Translations under genes and position numbers: made by a program
The notes under the pieces: model-generated
The model's input: the letters and a program-made list of their open reading frames with translations, nothing else
The model's database searches: none
Told to the model about the DNA's origin: nothing
Assembly: GCA_029582265.1 (NCBI GenBank)
Contig: CM055816.1
Location: 31,602,366-31,666,365 of the forward strand
Direction of reading: 5' to 3'
DNA: 64,000 bases
Source: Zoroaster sp. YZ-2022
Lineage: Eukaryota; Echinodermata; Asteroidea; Forcipulatida; Zoroasteridae
Shown: piece after piece, positions 47,624 through 57,817 of the stretch
How positions within the stretch are numbered: position 1 is the stretch's first letter
Layout: every line of letters begins with the position of its first letter

Positions 47624-48316
47624 GAATCAGGCTCTCTCATACACACTGTGATAATTTCCCTGAAAAATACAAATGAAATCAATGGGTTTTAACAGAGAGA
47701 ATTAAGTTTGCCAAATTACCTGAACATTACATTTTTTGTACCCTACTGCTTGGTTTTTCCATGGTTTTGCATGTGAGAACTTCAAAAATCATATCCATTT
47801 TGGTCTCAGACAATGGGGTATGCTGCCTCAAGAGCCCTCATGATCAAGTCGTGACTTCTTAATTACGTAGGTTATTTTTAAGTTGGTATAATGACCCTTG
47901 AAAGCAAGTGATAGGTGATTTTATGCAAAGTATCACTGATCATGATGAAGAAAACAAATAACATGCGTAAAAATTTTGGGTCAAAGGTTAAAAACTGTAA
48001 ATTTTGACCACAATCTCAGCATTTAGCCTGCCTGTAGTTAGGGTACCTGCTTGTTTTTTACTTAAAAATATGAAAAGCAGCATTACTTAGGTTGTTTGCA
48101 GTGTACTGCCTATAAAGTTTAGCAATATCCAGATTATTATGCAATGAGAAAATATTTTGAATGTGATTCAAACCAACCTTTAAGTTATCACTTATGTCAC
48201 GTTAAAATATAAAATTGTCTTCAATAGCAATGGGTTCTCTGTCACCCCCCCCCCCCCCCCCACTTAAATTTGGTTTTGCATATCCATGAAATTGCCTATT
48301 CAACTGATATTATAGA
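47624..48316. other. Non-coding stretch
   Basis: Upstream of the Ig gene start on the minus strand. A run of 17 C lies at 48245-48261. No gene. Confidence 0.4.
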
Positions 48317-49032
48317 TTGGACAACATCACATTTCAGACAAGCAAACCGCCTCTCTCTGTCCAACAATTAACGCTCAGCACTAATTTATTGATCAAGACT
48401 CGAGTAAGAGACCTTAATGACTTATCTACAGTCTACAATGCGCCACCTGAGGATGGTAGTTTACCAAAGGTTATCTCAAATATCCGTGGAGAAATTGCTT
48501 GAAAAACCACCTTGATTTGGTGTTCCACACTGGGATTGAAAGAAGGTAAAGGACGTTGCAATAGGAGAACAACTAAGGAATCCTGGCCATGCTCATCTCT
48601 GGTGCTCCGTAAGGAGGGTAAATTACTTGGCATTCCTACAATGTACCATTAATGACTCCAGGGGCCTATCACAAGCATCTACATGTATACACTGTACTGA
48701 GCTGCTTACAAAATGAGATCTGACAAACTCACTATAGTGGCATTGGTATTGGACACCACGGCTAGTAACACTGGTATTCACAAGGGAGCCCCCAAATTGC
48801 TAGAGAAGAAATTACGAAGAAACATATTATTCTTCCTGGCCTGTCATCACCATGTGTTAGAACTCATAGTTGGTGCTGTATGGGAGCAGCTGTTTGGCAA
48901 TGTCAAGAGCCCTGAAAACCCTTTGTTCCAGGAGTTGACAGAGGCCTAGATCAGGGATTAACAACACACTGACAACTAGGACCAGGCAGAACAGTTGGCT
49001 TTGGGAGAAGAGGGAGCAGACTATCACATTGC
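48317..49032 (+). pseudogene. hAT-like transposase remnant, part 1
   Basis: Broken frames carry, in order, EGKLLGIP and then LVLDTTASNTGIHKGAPKLL, LFFLACHHHVLELIVG and ENPLFQEL. The Asp in DTTASN and the Cys-x-His-His block resemble the D..C-x2-H region of hAT transposases and of a widespread, related family of invertebrate proteins. Stops and shifts break it (stop near 48502; another after 48949). The first MITE inserts at 49033 within its continuation. Confidence 0.72.
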
Positions 49033-50159
49033 TAGGTTTGGACGATGACATGATCTAATATCAAATATTTGTGATATTTTTTTGTTATTCGATTATGATA
49101 GAGAATTTTTCAAATTATCGGGATATCGGCAAATCGTGATGAAAAAATATATCGCGATTAAAAAAAATCCTCGATTGTCAGCCGGGTCAGAAATTTCATG
49201 GGAAAAAAACTTAGGAAGTCTTCAGCTTTTGGAAGTGAGAAACAAAATCGAACTACTTCTGTGGTAAGCCAACTGTCATATCACAAAGGAGCCACCTATT
49301 AACAAGGCGTTGTTTAAAATCCACCGCCACTCAAAGAAATATATTCCTGAGACGGATTAATGGTTGGGGATTGAATGGGGTATTTGATCCAACAATATGT
49401 AGACAATGTTTACATCTCACTGTCTATATCCTTGGTGGTCTGTGACTCTGGTTGGCGCACCACGTGCGACGACATTATATCATGCATATTTAAAAATATG
49501 CAGAATATGGGCGTTACCTTAAAAATAGTGCAGGTGACCAGTGCTCTGTGCTCACATTAGTCATGAAATAAATCAAAGCATGGATCGGCAGCGGCTCGAT
49601 CAAAGTTGGGGGATTGGGACACTATTCTATTATACCATACTGGGACTCCTGTCTAGTGACAAAACACATACACTAGTACTCTTGATAAACCACATGACGT
49701 TTATTTATAATAGAGTACAATCCAAACTCGGTCAAATTTTCCGAAGTGCAAATGACGTGTCACAATCACACGGTTTTATATTATCCACGGTATTATGCGC
49801 ATGCAGGAATAAACCTGGTCTCGTGTTTATACTATGACATAGTCACGTGGAACGCGAGTCACGTGAACTCGGGCCGATGATTTGATTGGGACGCACGACG
49901 CAGTAACCGTCCCACATAATTATTACGCAAACGAATTTGCCAATGGCCATGGTGCACTCGTGCAACGGCGCGATTCCACATGTCTCTCCAGTAAGCACTG
50001 GCAATTTATTGTGATGCGTGTTACATGTATGGTACATTCCTGTTATTATCGGCTCTAAAGCACTCATGTGTGAAAAAAATAATCGCGATATTATCGAAAA
50101 TCGCAATATATGTTTGCCGATATATCGTGGATGAAAAATATCGATATCGCCCAAACCTA
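49033..50159. mobile_element. hAT MITE, 8-bp target duplication CACATTGC
   Basis: Begins TAGGTTTGGACGATG and ends ATATCGCCCAAACCTA. CACATTGC occurs at 49025-49032 and again at 50160-50167, a perfect 8-base duplication, which defines a hAT insertion. The interior has ATATCGCGAT-rich ends and the sequence ATGGATCGGCAGCGGCTCG shared with other copies. No transposase. Confidence 0.92.
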
Positions 50160-50449
50160 CACATTGCTCAATGACATCCTCTCCAATAAAGACCCCACCA
50201 AGCTACTCTGAGCTGAGTACAGAGAGGTGGCAGAACTCACCATCCTCCTCCTTGATGGTATATCCCATCAATGAATCCACTTTAGCAGAACAGGAGCAAT
50301 GTGGATGGCAAGGTGAACGGCAATTAACATCTACTCCATTAAAATGTTCAAGTTTGGGGATGAGATAGGGTATGATGCTGTGACACAAATCAACCTGCAG
50401 AGGATCAACCATTTCTTGGTGCTCTTCTTATACTCATCACATTGGATGA
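50160..50449 (+). pseudogene. hAT-like transposase remnant, part 2
   Basis: With the MITE removed the frame continues LLNDILSNKDPTKLL, AEYREVAELTILLLDG, GAMWMAR and IKMFKFGDEIGYDA, ending YSSHWM at the second insertion. Stop codons interrupt it near 50206 and 50310. The residue order agrees with part 1 and part 3 as one protein. Confidence 0.7.
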
Positions 50450-51881
50450 TAGGCTTGGCCGATATCGATTTTTTTCATCCACGATATATCGTCAAACATA
50501 TATCGCGATATTCGATAATATCGCAATTATTTTTCACGCATGAGTGCTTTAGAGCCGGTAATGACAGGGATGTATCCATCTTCAATCGTCGCAATAAATT
50601 GCCAGTGCTTACCTGAGAGACACGTGTAATTGCGCCGTTCACGAGTGCAACATATGGGGCGGGTTTTCGCTACCCTAACCAGAAACAAACGGCACAGCTT
50701 CACGCGAAAATACCAACGTAACCAGAAAATTGTTTTCAGTTTGTGACATGTTCAATCATCAATGTTTCTCAAAATAGAACTTACTCGTGAGTGCTAGTAA
50801 CTTGAAAGATATACTGGTATCTGAACAATCATTTAATCATGTTTTAACACTTTTTTACAATCCGCCATCTTGAAACTAAGCGTAACCGATCACAAAGTTC
50901 GGTTTATGTTACGTTTCGGTTTATGTTACGGTCAGAACAATGACGTCATCACAGCACAACCGAAATTGCGAAAACGCTTAACCAATGACCAAATCCCAAA
51001 CATGTTTCTGGTTACAGTCGCAAAAATGCACCATCGCTATTGGCAAATTGTTTGCATAATAATTATGTGGGACGGTTACTGCATCGTGCATCCCAATCAA
51101 ATCATCAACCCGAGTTCACGTGATTCGCGTTCCATGTGACTGGGTCATAGTATAAACACGTGACTAGGTTTATTCCTGCATACATGTATAGTACCGTGGA
51201 GAATAAAACCATGTGAACATCATTTCCACTTCAGAAAATGTGGATTTTAGTCACACTATTTTAAATGAACGTCACATGGTTTATCAAGAGTACGTATGTG
51301 TTTTGTCTAGACAAGAGTCCCAGTATGGTATAATAGAATAGTGTCCTAATCCCTCAACTTTGATCAAGCCGCTGCCGATCCATGCTTTGATTTAATTCAT
51401 GACTTATGTAGATTTTTAAGGTAACGCCCATATTCTGCATGTATGATATAATGTACTCGCCTGTGGTGCGCCAGTCAGAGTCACAGACCACCATGGACAG
51501 AGAGTGAGACGTAAACATTGTCTACACATTGTTGGATCAAATACCCCATTTAATCGTCTATCAGGCGGCTCCTTTGTGAAATGACAGTCGGTTTACTACA
51601 GAAGTATTTCGATTTTGTTTCTCCCGAAAGCAGAAAAGACTTCCCAAAGTTTTTTTTTCTATGGAATTTCTGACCCAACTGACAATTGGGGATTTTGTTT
51701 AATCGCGATATATTTTTTCTCTTCACGATAATTTTTTTTCATCGCGATATATTTTTTTCATCGCGATATATTTTTTCATCGCGATCTGCCGATATCTCGA
51801 TGATTTTAAAAGTTCTTGATATCATAATCGAGTAAAAAAAAAAAGCGATATTCGATATTATCATGTCATCGCCCAAGCCTA
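50450..51881. mobile_element. hAT MITE, opposite orientation, 8-bp target duplication TTGGATGA
   Basis: Begins TAGGCTTGGCCGATATCG and ends CATCGCCCAAGCCTA. TTGGATGA at 50442-50449 is repeated exactly at 51882-51889. Same family as 49033-50159 but inverted, and with about 350 extra bases, including a segment near 50650-51010 (GGTTTATGTTACG repeated). Confidence 0.92.
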
Positions 51882-52080
51882 TTGGATGACAACCACTGGT
51901 GTTGCTGATGCACCAAATAATGATCTGGGGCTGATACACATGATGAAGTACCAGATGATAAATAAGGAGGTGGCTGATGCAGCCCTACACAAGATGATAA
52001 AACATGGATGGTACCAAACTCAATATTAGACTTGTTCAGCACAGATTCAAGAATAAAAAACACAATGAAAGGCTTCATGA
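51882..52080 (+). pseudogene. hAT-like transposase remnant, part 3
   Basis: The frame resumes WMTTTGVADAPNNDLGL and MMKYQMINKEVADAALHKMI, then degenerates. The join SHW-MTTTG across the second MITE is clean once one copy of the duplication is removed. It shows that both MITEs landed in one continuous transposase-like gene. Confidence 0.7.
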
Positions 52081-52468
52081 CAACTACCAGATGAATTCAG
52101 AAACAGGAAACCTGTTTTCCAACCATCTCAAGAGGGCACCTAGCTTTGACCCCGTTTGATACCACACAGTACACACAGCACAATACAATGCACGTAAACC
52201 ACGAAGCCCAAATATGCCCGTCTCTGTGTGAAATGGAGTACACAAAGTCCAACCTGGGCTAGTTCCGTGTACAGTACAATCATGTACATCGCACACAGCA
52301 ACCAGTAACCAATGAGAATACGTCTTTGGTTTTTGAATTTGGTATAAATATTAGCATTAATAATGAAGCTCCGCCTTAAATTTTTGCATGTGCAGAAGCA
52401 TTCAAGCGTGATGACAAATGATCACTGTATATGTACATGTACATGTACAATACATACGTACATTAAAA

Positions 52469-52838
52469 CCCTCCTATAGGTTTAACAATCAAAGAAACTC
52501 AAAATTTCCATGTACCTCCCAACCCATTGACTTTGTGCAGTGCACTCAAATAAATGCAACCTTGGACATGTGGCTATGGTAGGAGGTCAAACCAAAACAA
52601 CTCAACTGTAATATGCAGTACATAGGCCTACACAGCTCTGTGTGACTCTGCATATAACATACATGTATGTAGGACATACATGTACATGTACACAGGTGTG
52701 GTTGACTGCCACTAACTCCAGCACTCTTAGAGAAAAATACACATGTGTGAACAATTGGCAATGCAACCAAAAATACTCAAGTGACTGTCTGTGGGTGCGG
52801 TGCTTACTGGGCCAAATTTCAGCCTGGGCATAGGAGGG
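52469..52838. mobile_element. MITE family M1, copy 3
   Basis: CCCTCCTATAGG to CATAGGAGGG then TTAA; very similar to 45098-45436, with ACATGT expansions near 52660-52695. Confidence 0.8.
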
Positions 52839-52974
52839 TTAACATGCATTGTACGACATGTACAATACATTATGTGCATTTTTTATGTATGTACACAATA
52901 TACGTAAATGAATCCGCACACTTTGTCCATGTACGTGCTAGAGTCTGGATAGCTACATGTACATATATATTAAG

Positions 52975-53022
52975 CGGGGCAAAATTATGCGACCAAACCG
53001 TTCCGACGTGCCTTGATCACTT
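52975..53022 (-). repeat. GGCACGTCGGAACGGTTT repeat, inverted copy
   Basis: Inverted partner of 35858-35905. Its outer side leads into unrelated DNA. Confidence 0.7.
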
Positions 53023-53624
53023 GAGGCTAGTGGATGCACAGCATTAAATCCTTCGCTGAAATAAACTAAAACACCTTATTACTTCTAATTTATTTTGTAA
53101 GAACAGTCCAGTTTTATAAACAAGTCTTAGGCACACACTATGTCTACGTTATGTACATAATTGTCACCGGTCTCATAAAGTGAAGAAAATGGTGTTTGAA
53201 GTACATACGTAGTCTCTTTTTGAAACATACATGTTCTTCATAAAAAATTAATATTTTTGACTTTGTGGTCTCTGTAAACTTTTGAATTATGGAAATATGT
53301 TGTTTTGGACTCTCTGAAGTTTTTAATTACTAAGCAATTCATCACTGAAAACAATGTTTGTGTTACTTTGTGAAAAAGAAATGACATGCGGTTATGTACT
53401 GTATACCATGTGTATGTAACGTTAACGTTTATGTCACTTTGTGAAAATGAAAAACCATGGCGCGCTGTGATTTTTGTGCTCTAAGGTTTGTGTCACTTTG
53501 TGAAAATATTTTTATTCATCGAGTACTGTCTATGGTGAATTGAGTTTATGTTAGTGTCAGTTCGTGAAAATGCAAATGTTCACTTTCACACAAATTTTGT
53601 TGGAAAGGATGTTGTATCTGACTT
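53023..53624. other. Non-coding stretch with TTTGTGTCACTTTGTGAAAA words
   Basis: GTCACTTTGTGAAAA or close forms recur at about 53362, 53434, 53490 and 53552, roughly 60-70 bases apart. No gene. Confidence 0.5.
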
Positions 53625-53868
53625 ACGCTTGGACGATGACACGATAATATCGAATATCACGATTTCATTTTATTCGATTATGATACATGTATCAAGAACT
53701 TTTCAAATTATCGAGATATCGGCAAATCGCGATGAAAATTTTTTTCGCGAAGAACAAATATATATCGCCATTAAAAAAAATTATTGAATGTCAGTCGGGT
53801 CACAAATTCCATGGAAAAAAACTTAGGGAAGTCTTTTCAGCTTTCGGAAGTGAGAAACAAAATCAAAC
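53625..53868 (+). mobile_element. Truncated copy of the hAT MITE family
   Basis: GCTTGGACGATGACACGATA onward matches the left end of 49033-49260. It breaks off after GAAACAAAATC. Confidence 0.75.
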
Positions 53869-54015
53869 TAATGTTTCCAGACCCAACCGATGTCGCATTT
53901 GACCTCGTTGAGGATGTGATTCCTGATGGATTTCTTCAAAGTGACATTCGTGTTGGTGATGCTCGGCATCTGCTGTTCTTCACAGAACAGAAGTTTCAAC
54001 TCATATCTTTGCTTA
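53869..54015 (+). pseudogene. MULE-like transposase fragment
   Basis: A frame reads DPTDVAFDLVEDVIPDGFL, then VGDARHLLFFTEQ and FQLISLLKYR. I recall the pattern 'IP.GFL..D.RVG..RHL.F.T..' just before the catalytic region of MULE/FLYWCH-type transposases in invertebrates. Only about 45 residues remain, with no catalytic residues. It joins directly to the truncated hAT MITE. Confidence 0.55.
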
Positions 54016-54139
54016 AATATCGTCTGTACTGCATATAGCCTAACTGGTTATAATACTGCGCAATTATTAAAACATTCGTAAAAGGGAAGCCTATCGGCCG
54101 TCCAAATTTTGATGACACCATGTACGAGATGATTTAACT

Positions 54140-54775
54140 GTTGCATTGACTATACGAGTTGACTACAGAGAAGGTACGAGTTGACTTAAGTGAAGGTGCG
54201 AGTGAAGGTACGCGTTGACTATAGTGCAGGTACGAGTTGCCGAAGGTACGAGTTGGTGATGTTACGAGTTGGCGAAGGGACGTACGAGTTGACTATAGAG
54301 AAGGTACGAGTTGACTTAAGTGAAGGTGCGAGTGAAGGTACGCGTTGACTATAGTGCAGGTACGAGTTGCCGAAGGTACGAGTTGGTGATGTTACGAGTT
54401 GGCGAAGGGACGTACGAGTTGACTATAGAGAAGGTACGAGTTGACTATAGTGAAGGTGCGAGTGAAGGTACGAGTTGGCGAAAGTACGAGTTGACTATAT
54501 AGAAGGTACGAGTTGACTATAGTGAAGGTCTTGAGTGAAGGTGCAGGTTGACTATAGTGCAGGTGCGAGTTGCAGGTACGAGTTGGTGAGAGTGCGAGTT
54601 GGCGGTGCAGAGTTGACTATAGAGAGGTGCAGGTTGACTATAGTGAAGGTGCGAGTGAAGGTACGAGTTGACTATAGTGCAGGTACGAGTTGGTGAAGGT
54701 ACGAGTTGGTGAAGGTACGAGTTGGTGAAGGTACGAGTTGGTGAAGGTACGAGTTAGTGAAGGTACGAGTTGACC
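54140..54775 (+). repeat. Minisatellite of GGTACGAGTTG units
   Basis: Units of 16-30 bases built from GGTACGAGTTGACTATAG and GTGAAGGTACGAGTTGG, with two nearly identical longer blocks at 54165-54290 and 54303-54430. The right end is a simple tandem of GAAGGTACGAGTTGGT. No conserved coding phase. Confidence 0.92.
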
Positions 54776-55937
54776 TGAAAGCGACTGACATGACTGAGGA
54801 AGTCATCGTATACCAAAAATGCCTGATTTTTCATGAAATAAATATCCTGGAATAATTTGAAGTATATGTCCATCATCATCCATATGTTCTCCACCTTACC
54901 AGGTAGGTAAGATTACATTATTGGTTATATTTAATGAAAAATAGTGGCGGCCAGATACGACATTCTACCCGGGCTTTTTTTTTTTTTTAAATTGCAACCA
55001 CTAACCATTTAAAAAAATCATTCTATCGATTTTTGGTGGTACAGAAAGTGAAAACTATCTTTAAAATCCACTTTTATGATGGTTTTCGGACTTGATTTCC
55101 CTTCTAAAAATCCTCACCTTCAGAAAATAGAAGGATCCTATTGCCACTACGCATGTACAATGACTGTGTTGGTCACTAATTGTGGAGTTTACAAGATCAG
55201 ACTGACATGTGAGGAAGTCATCGTATACCAAAAATGCGTGATTTTTCATGAAATAAATATCCTGGAATAATTTGAAGTATGTCCATCATCATCCATATGT
55301 TCTCCACCTTACCAGGTACAATAGGTAGGTAAGATTACATTATTGGTTAGGCTATACATGTATTTAATGAAAAATTGGGTAGAATGTCGTATCTGGCCGC
55401 CACTATTTTTCATTAAATATAACCAATAATGTAATTTTACCTACCTGGTAAGTTGGAGAACATATGGATGATGATGGACATATAGGCCTACATGTACAGG
55501 TACTTCAAATTATTCCAGGATATTTATTTCATGAAAAATCAGGCATTTTTGGTATACGATGACTTCCTCAGCCATACATGTCAGTCTGATCTTGTAAACT
55601 CCACAATTACTGAATTAGTGACCAACACAGTCATTGTACATGCGTAGTGGCAACTAGTGAACTATAATAGGATCCTTCTATTTTCTGATATAAAGGGGAG
55701 GATTTTTTTTAGAAGGGAAATCAAGTCCGAAAACCATCATAAAAGTGGATTTTAAAGATAGTTTTCGCTTTCTGTACCACCAAAAATCGATAGAATGATT
55801 TTTTAACTGGTTAGTGGTTGCAAAAAAAATCCAAAAAAGCCCTTAAAAAGTGGCGGCCGGATACGACATTCTTTCCGAAAAATTGTGGCGGCCAGATACG
55901 ACATTCTAACGTTACCCATGAATAACACCAAAATATG
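54776..55937. mobile_element. Cluster of MITEs with GGCGGCCAGATACGACATTC ends, partly palindromic
   Basis: The word (AGTGGCGGCCAGATACGAC) or its complement occurs at 54944, 55374, 55851 and 55884. The unit 55372-55882 is bounded by it in inverted orientation, so it is a complete MITE of about 510 bp. 54944-55371 is an inverted, partly rearranged copy beside it, making a long foldback. Both hold TCATCGTATACCAAAAATGC and CATCATCATCCATATG. Confidence 0.82.
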
Positions 55938-57145
55938 TATCCTCAATTTACCCTAAATGACGCACCTAAGGTTATATAATCAACTGGACTGTAACTTACA
56001 AATGAAATTAGCAGTTTGGTGTTTCAGTTTGTTTCAGTGAAGGATTCTCTTGTAAAATGCTGAATTTCAATGCATGATCATACGCGTGGACGTCTTGCGC
56101 ACCGTTTTTTGAGACGCACAGAATTGTGGTCATCAGAAAATTGATGTTGGTATAATGACTCACCCCACAAACTGATAAAGTTGATGGGGGCACAGAAAAT
56201 GTACCCAAGAAGAAAAACAGTTGAATCATGTTTCATGTTATTCCAGATGGTTGTAAAATTGTTTTTAATCTTGAAAATAAAAATATTGTTTTCGATTTTT
56301 AAAATAAAATGGTATCATTTGGAGAAGCTCTCAAAACTTTTAATCAATATTCTTGAAAGACCAATAAAATGGAAGGTGGTTAAAAATTGTTGCAAAAAGT
56401 ACTTTAAAACTTTGAAATGTGTAAAAATGCTGTTAACATTTTGTCAAATAAAAGATTTCTTTTCATAACCATGATATTAATAAGTAAGACTAATTGCGGT
56501 GACACCATGTGGAATCTCAATTGAGTAGTAATAGTTCTGAAAAGTCGTGTTGTACCCCCAGTTCTTTTCAGAACTAATTACTACTCAATTGAGATTCCAC
56601 ATGGTGTCACCGCAATTAGTCTTACTTATCATCCTCACCATGCAAAGCTACAAGTTTTACCATGATATTAATGTTTCATATTCTCAATAATTTTCCACTA
56701 CCGTCGAAATAAACACCAACGAATTAAGTAGTCTTCGTTCGCTTCTTCTATAAGGAATGTGTCCATTTTGAGGATCAGTATTTCTTAAAAAAATCATTGC
56801 AAATGCAAAGCATTCATATATTTTTGTTTCCACAGACAACAGCTTGTTGATGGCATAGAACAATAAAATCACAGATTTTCGTGAAAAAGAATTTGAGGTC
56901 ATGTAAATCTTACTATTTGTACAGTAGTAAAATCAGTGGTTAAACAACTTTTTCCACTTTCACAAGCACTAACTTTCCAGTAAATCATACAATTTCACTA
57001 TAATTTTTATTTCTGTAACAATCACGACTTAGATAAGTTTATGCAACCAGTAATACGCCATAGTTTTGTAAGTTTTCCGAGAAATGCTAAGCCAACTGTA
57101 GGTGCGTCATTTCACGAGTGCGGCGAATTACGTACATGGACGATA
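55938..57145 (+). mobile_element. 1.2-kb element B, sister of 40058-41332
   Basis: Same boundaries as element A, with matching inverted repeats AAATGACGCACCTA and TAGGTGCGTCATTT. It lacks the M1 MITE but has gained a foldback at 56481-56628. The two copies serve as empty sites for each other. Confidence 0.85.
56481..56672. mobile_element. Foldback insertion in element B
   Basis: TAAGTAAGACTAATTGCG at the left and its complement ending at 56628 form arms of about 60 bases with a short loop. ACCATGATATTAAT occurs at both sides (56468-56481 and 56659-56672), while element A has it once. The insertion includes 30 bases of unpaired tail (CATCCTCACCATGCAAAGC). Confidence 0.85.
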
Positions 57146-57817
57146 CATAAAAAATCTAAAAACGTTAAAGTTTCTACAATTTGTTTCACTTCATGGGACC
57201 GTTGATGACATGTAACAATATGTATTGTAACATTAGGCATGTTAGGAGAAGGTGTAACTTACACAGTAAGAACATTGCCGGCAAGCGCGTTCGAACAAAC
57301 CCGACATAAAGCCTAGCCAGTAAAACGTTAACATGTTACAAATCTAGCAACCAGGCATTATTATTTTGTCTAGATTAGGCCTACTTTTCTACTTTTGTTC
57401 AACAAGACTAACTGTCAACAATAACACTAAAATTTGACGAAGGAATGTTAACAGTAAGAGGAGTATTTAACTATATTACCTACCTTTCTTTATGGTTGGA
57501 GTAGCGTTATAATAATCGTCGCTGTTAGGGCAAAATTAAATCATTGAATAATCGTTAACTTAAGTACGAAGTTCCAGTTCGAAAAATGAAGATGAAGCTA
57601 ACGTTAGAACGTCGAACATAATTATGTACATTTTGTCATTAGCTTCGACTAGCTAGCTAGTTTTAGAGACCAGGCTGAAGTCAGCACCGAATTTGGTGCT
57701 AGCACGAAATTTGGTGCTGTCACCGAATTTCAAATACCGCAAAAGACCGTCAATATACGTCATTGAGTGTAAACGTACAGTACCATAGTAAAATACACAA
57801 TGATAATTCGCACAATT
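57146..57817. other. Non-coding stretch left of the satellite
   Basis: No gene. Three forms of CACCGAATTTGGTGC, each partly self-complementary, lie at 57685-57732. Confidence 0.45.
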
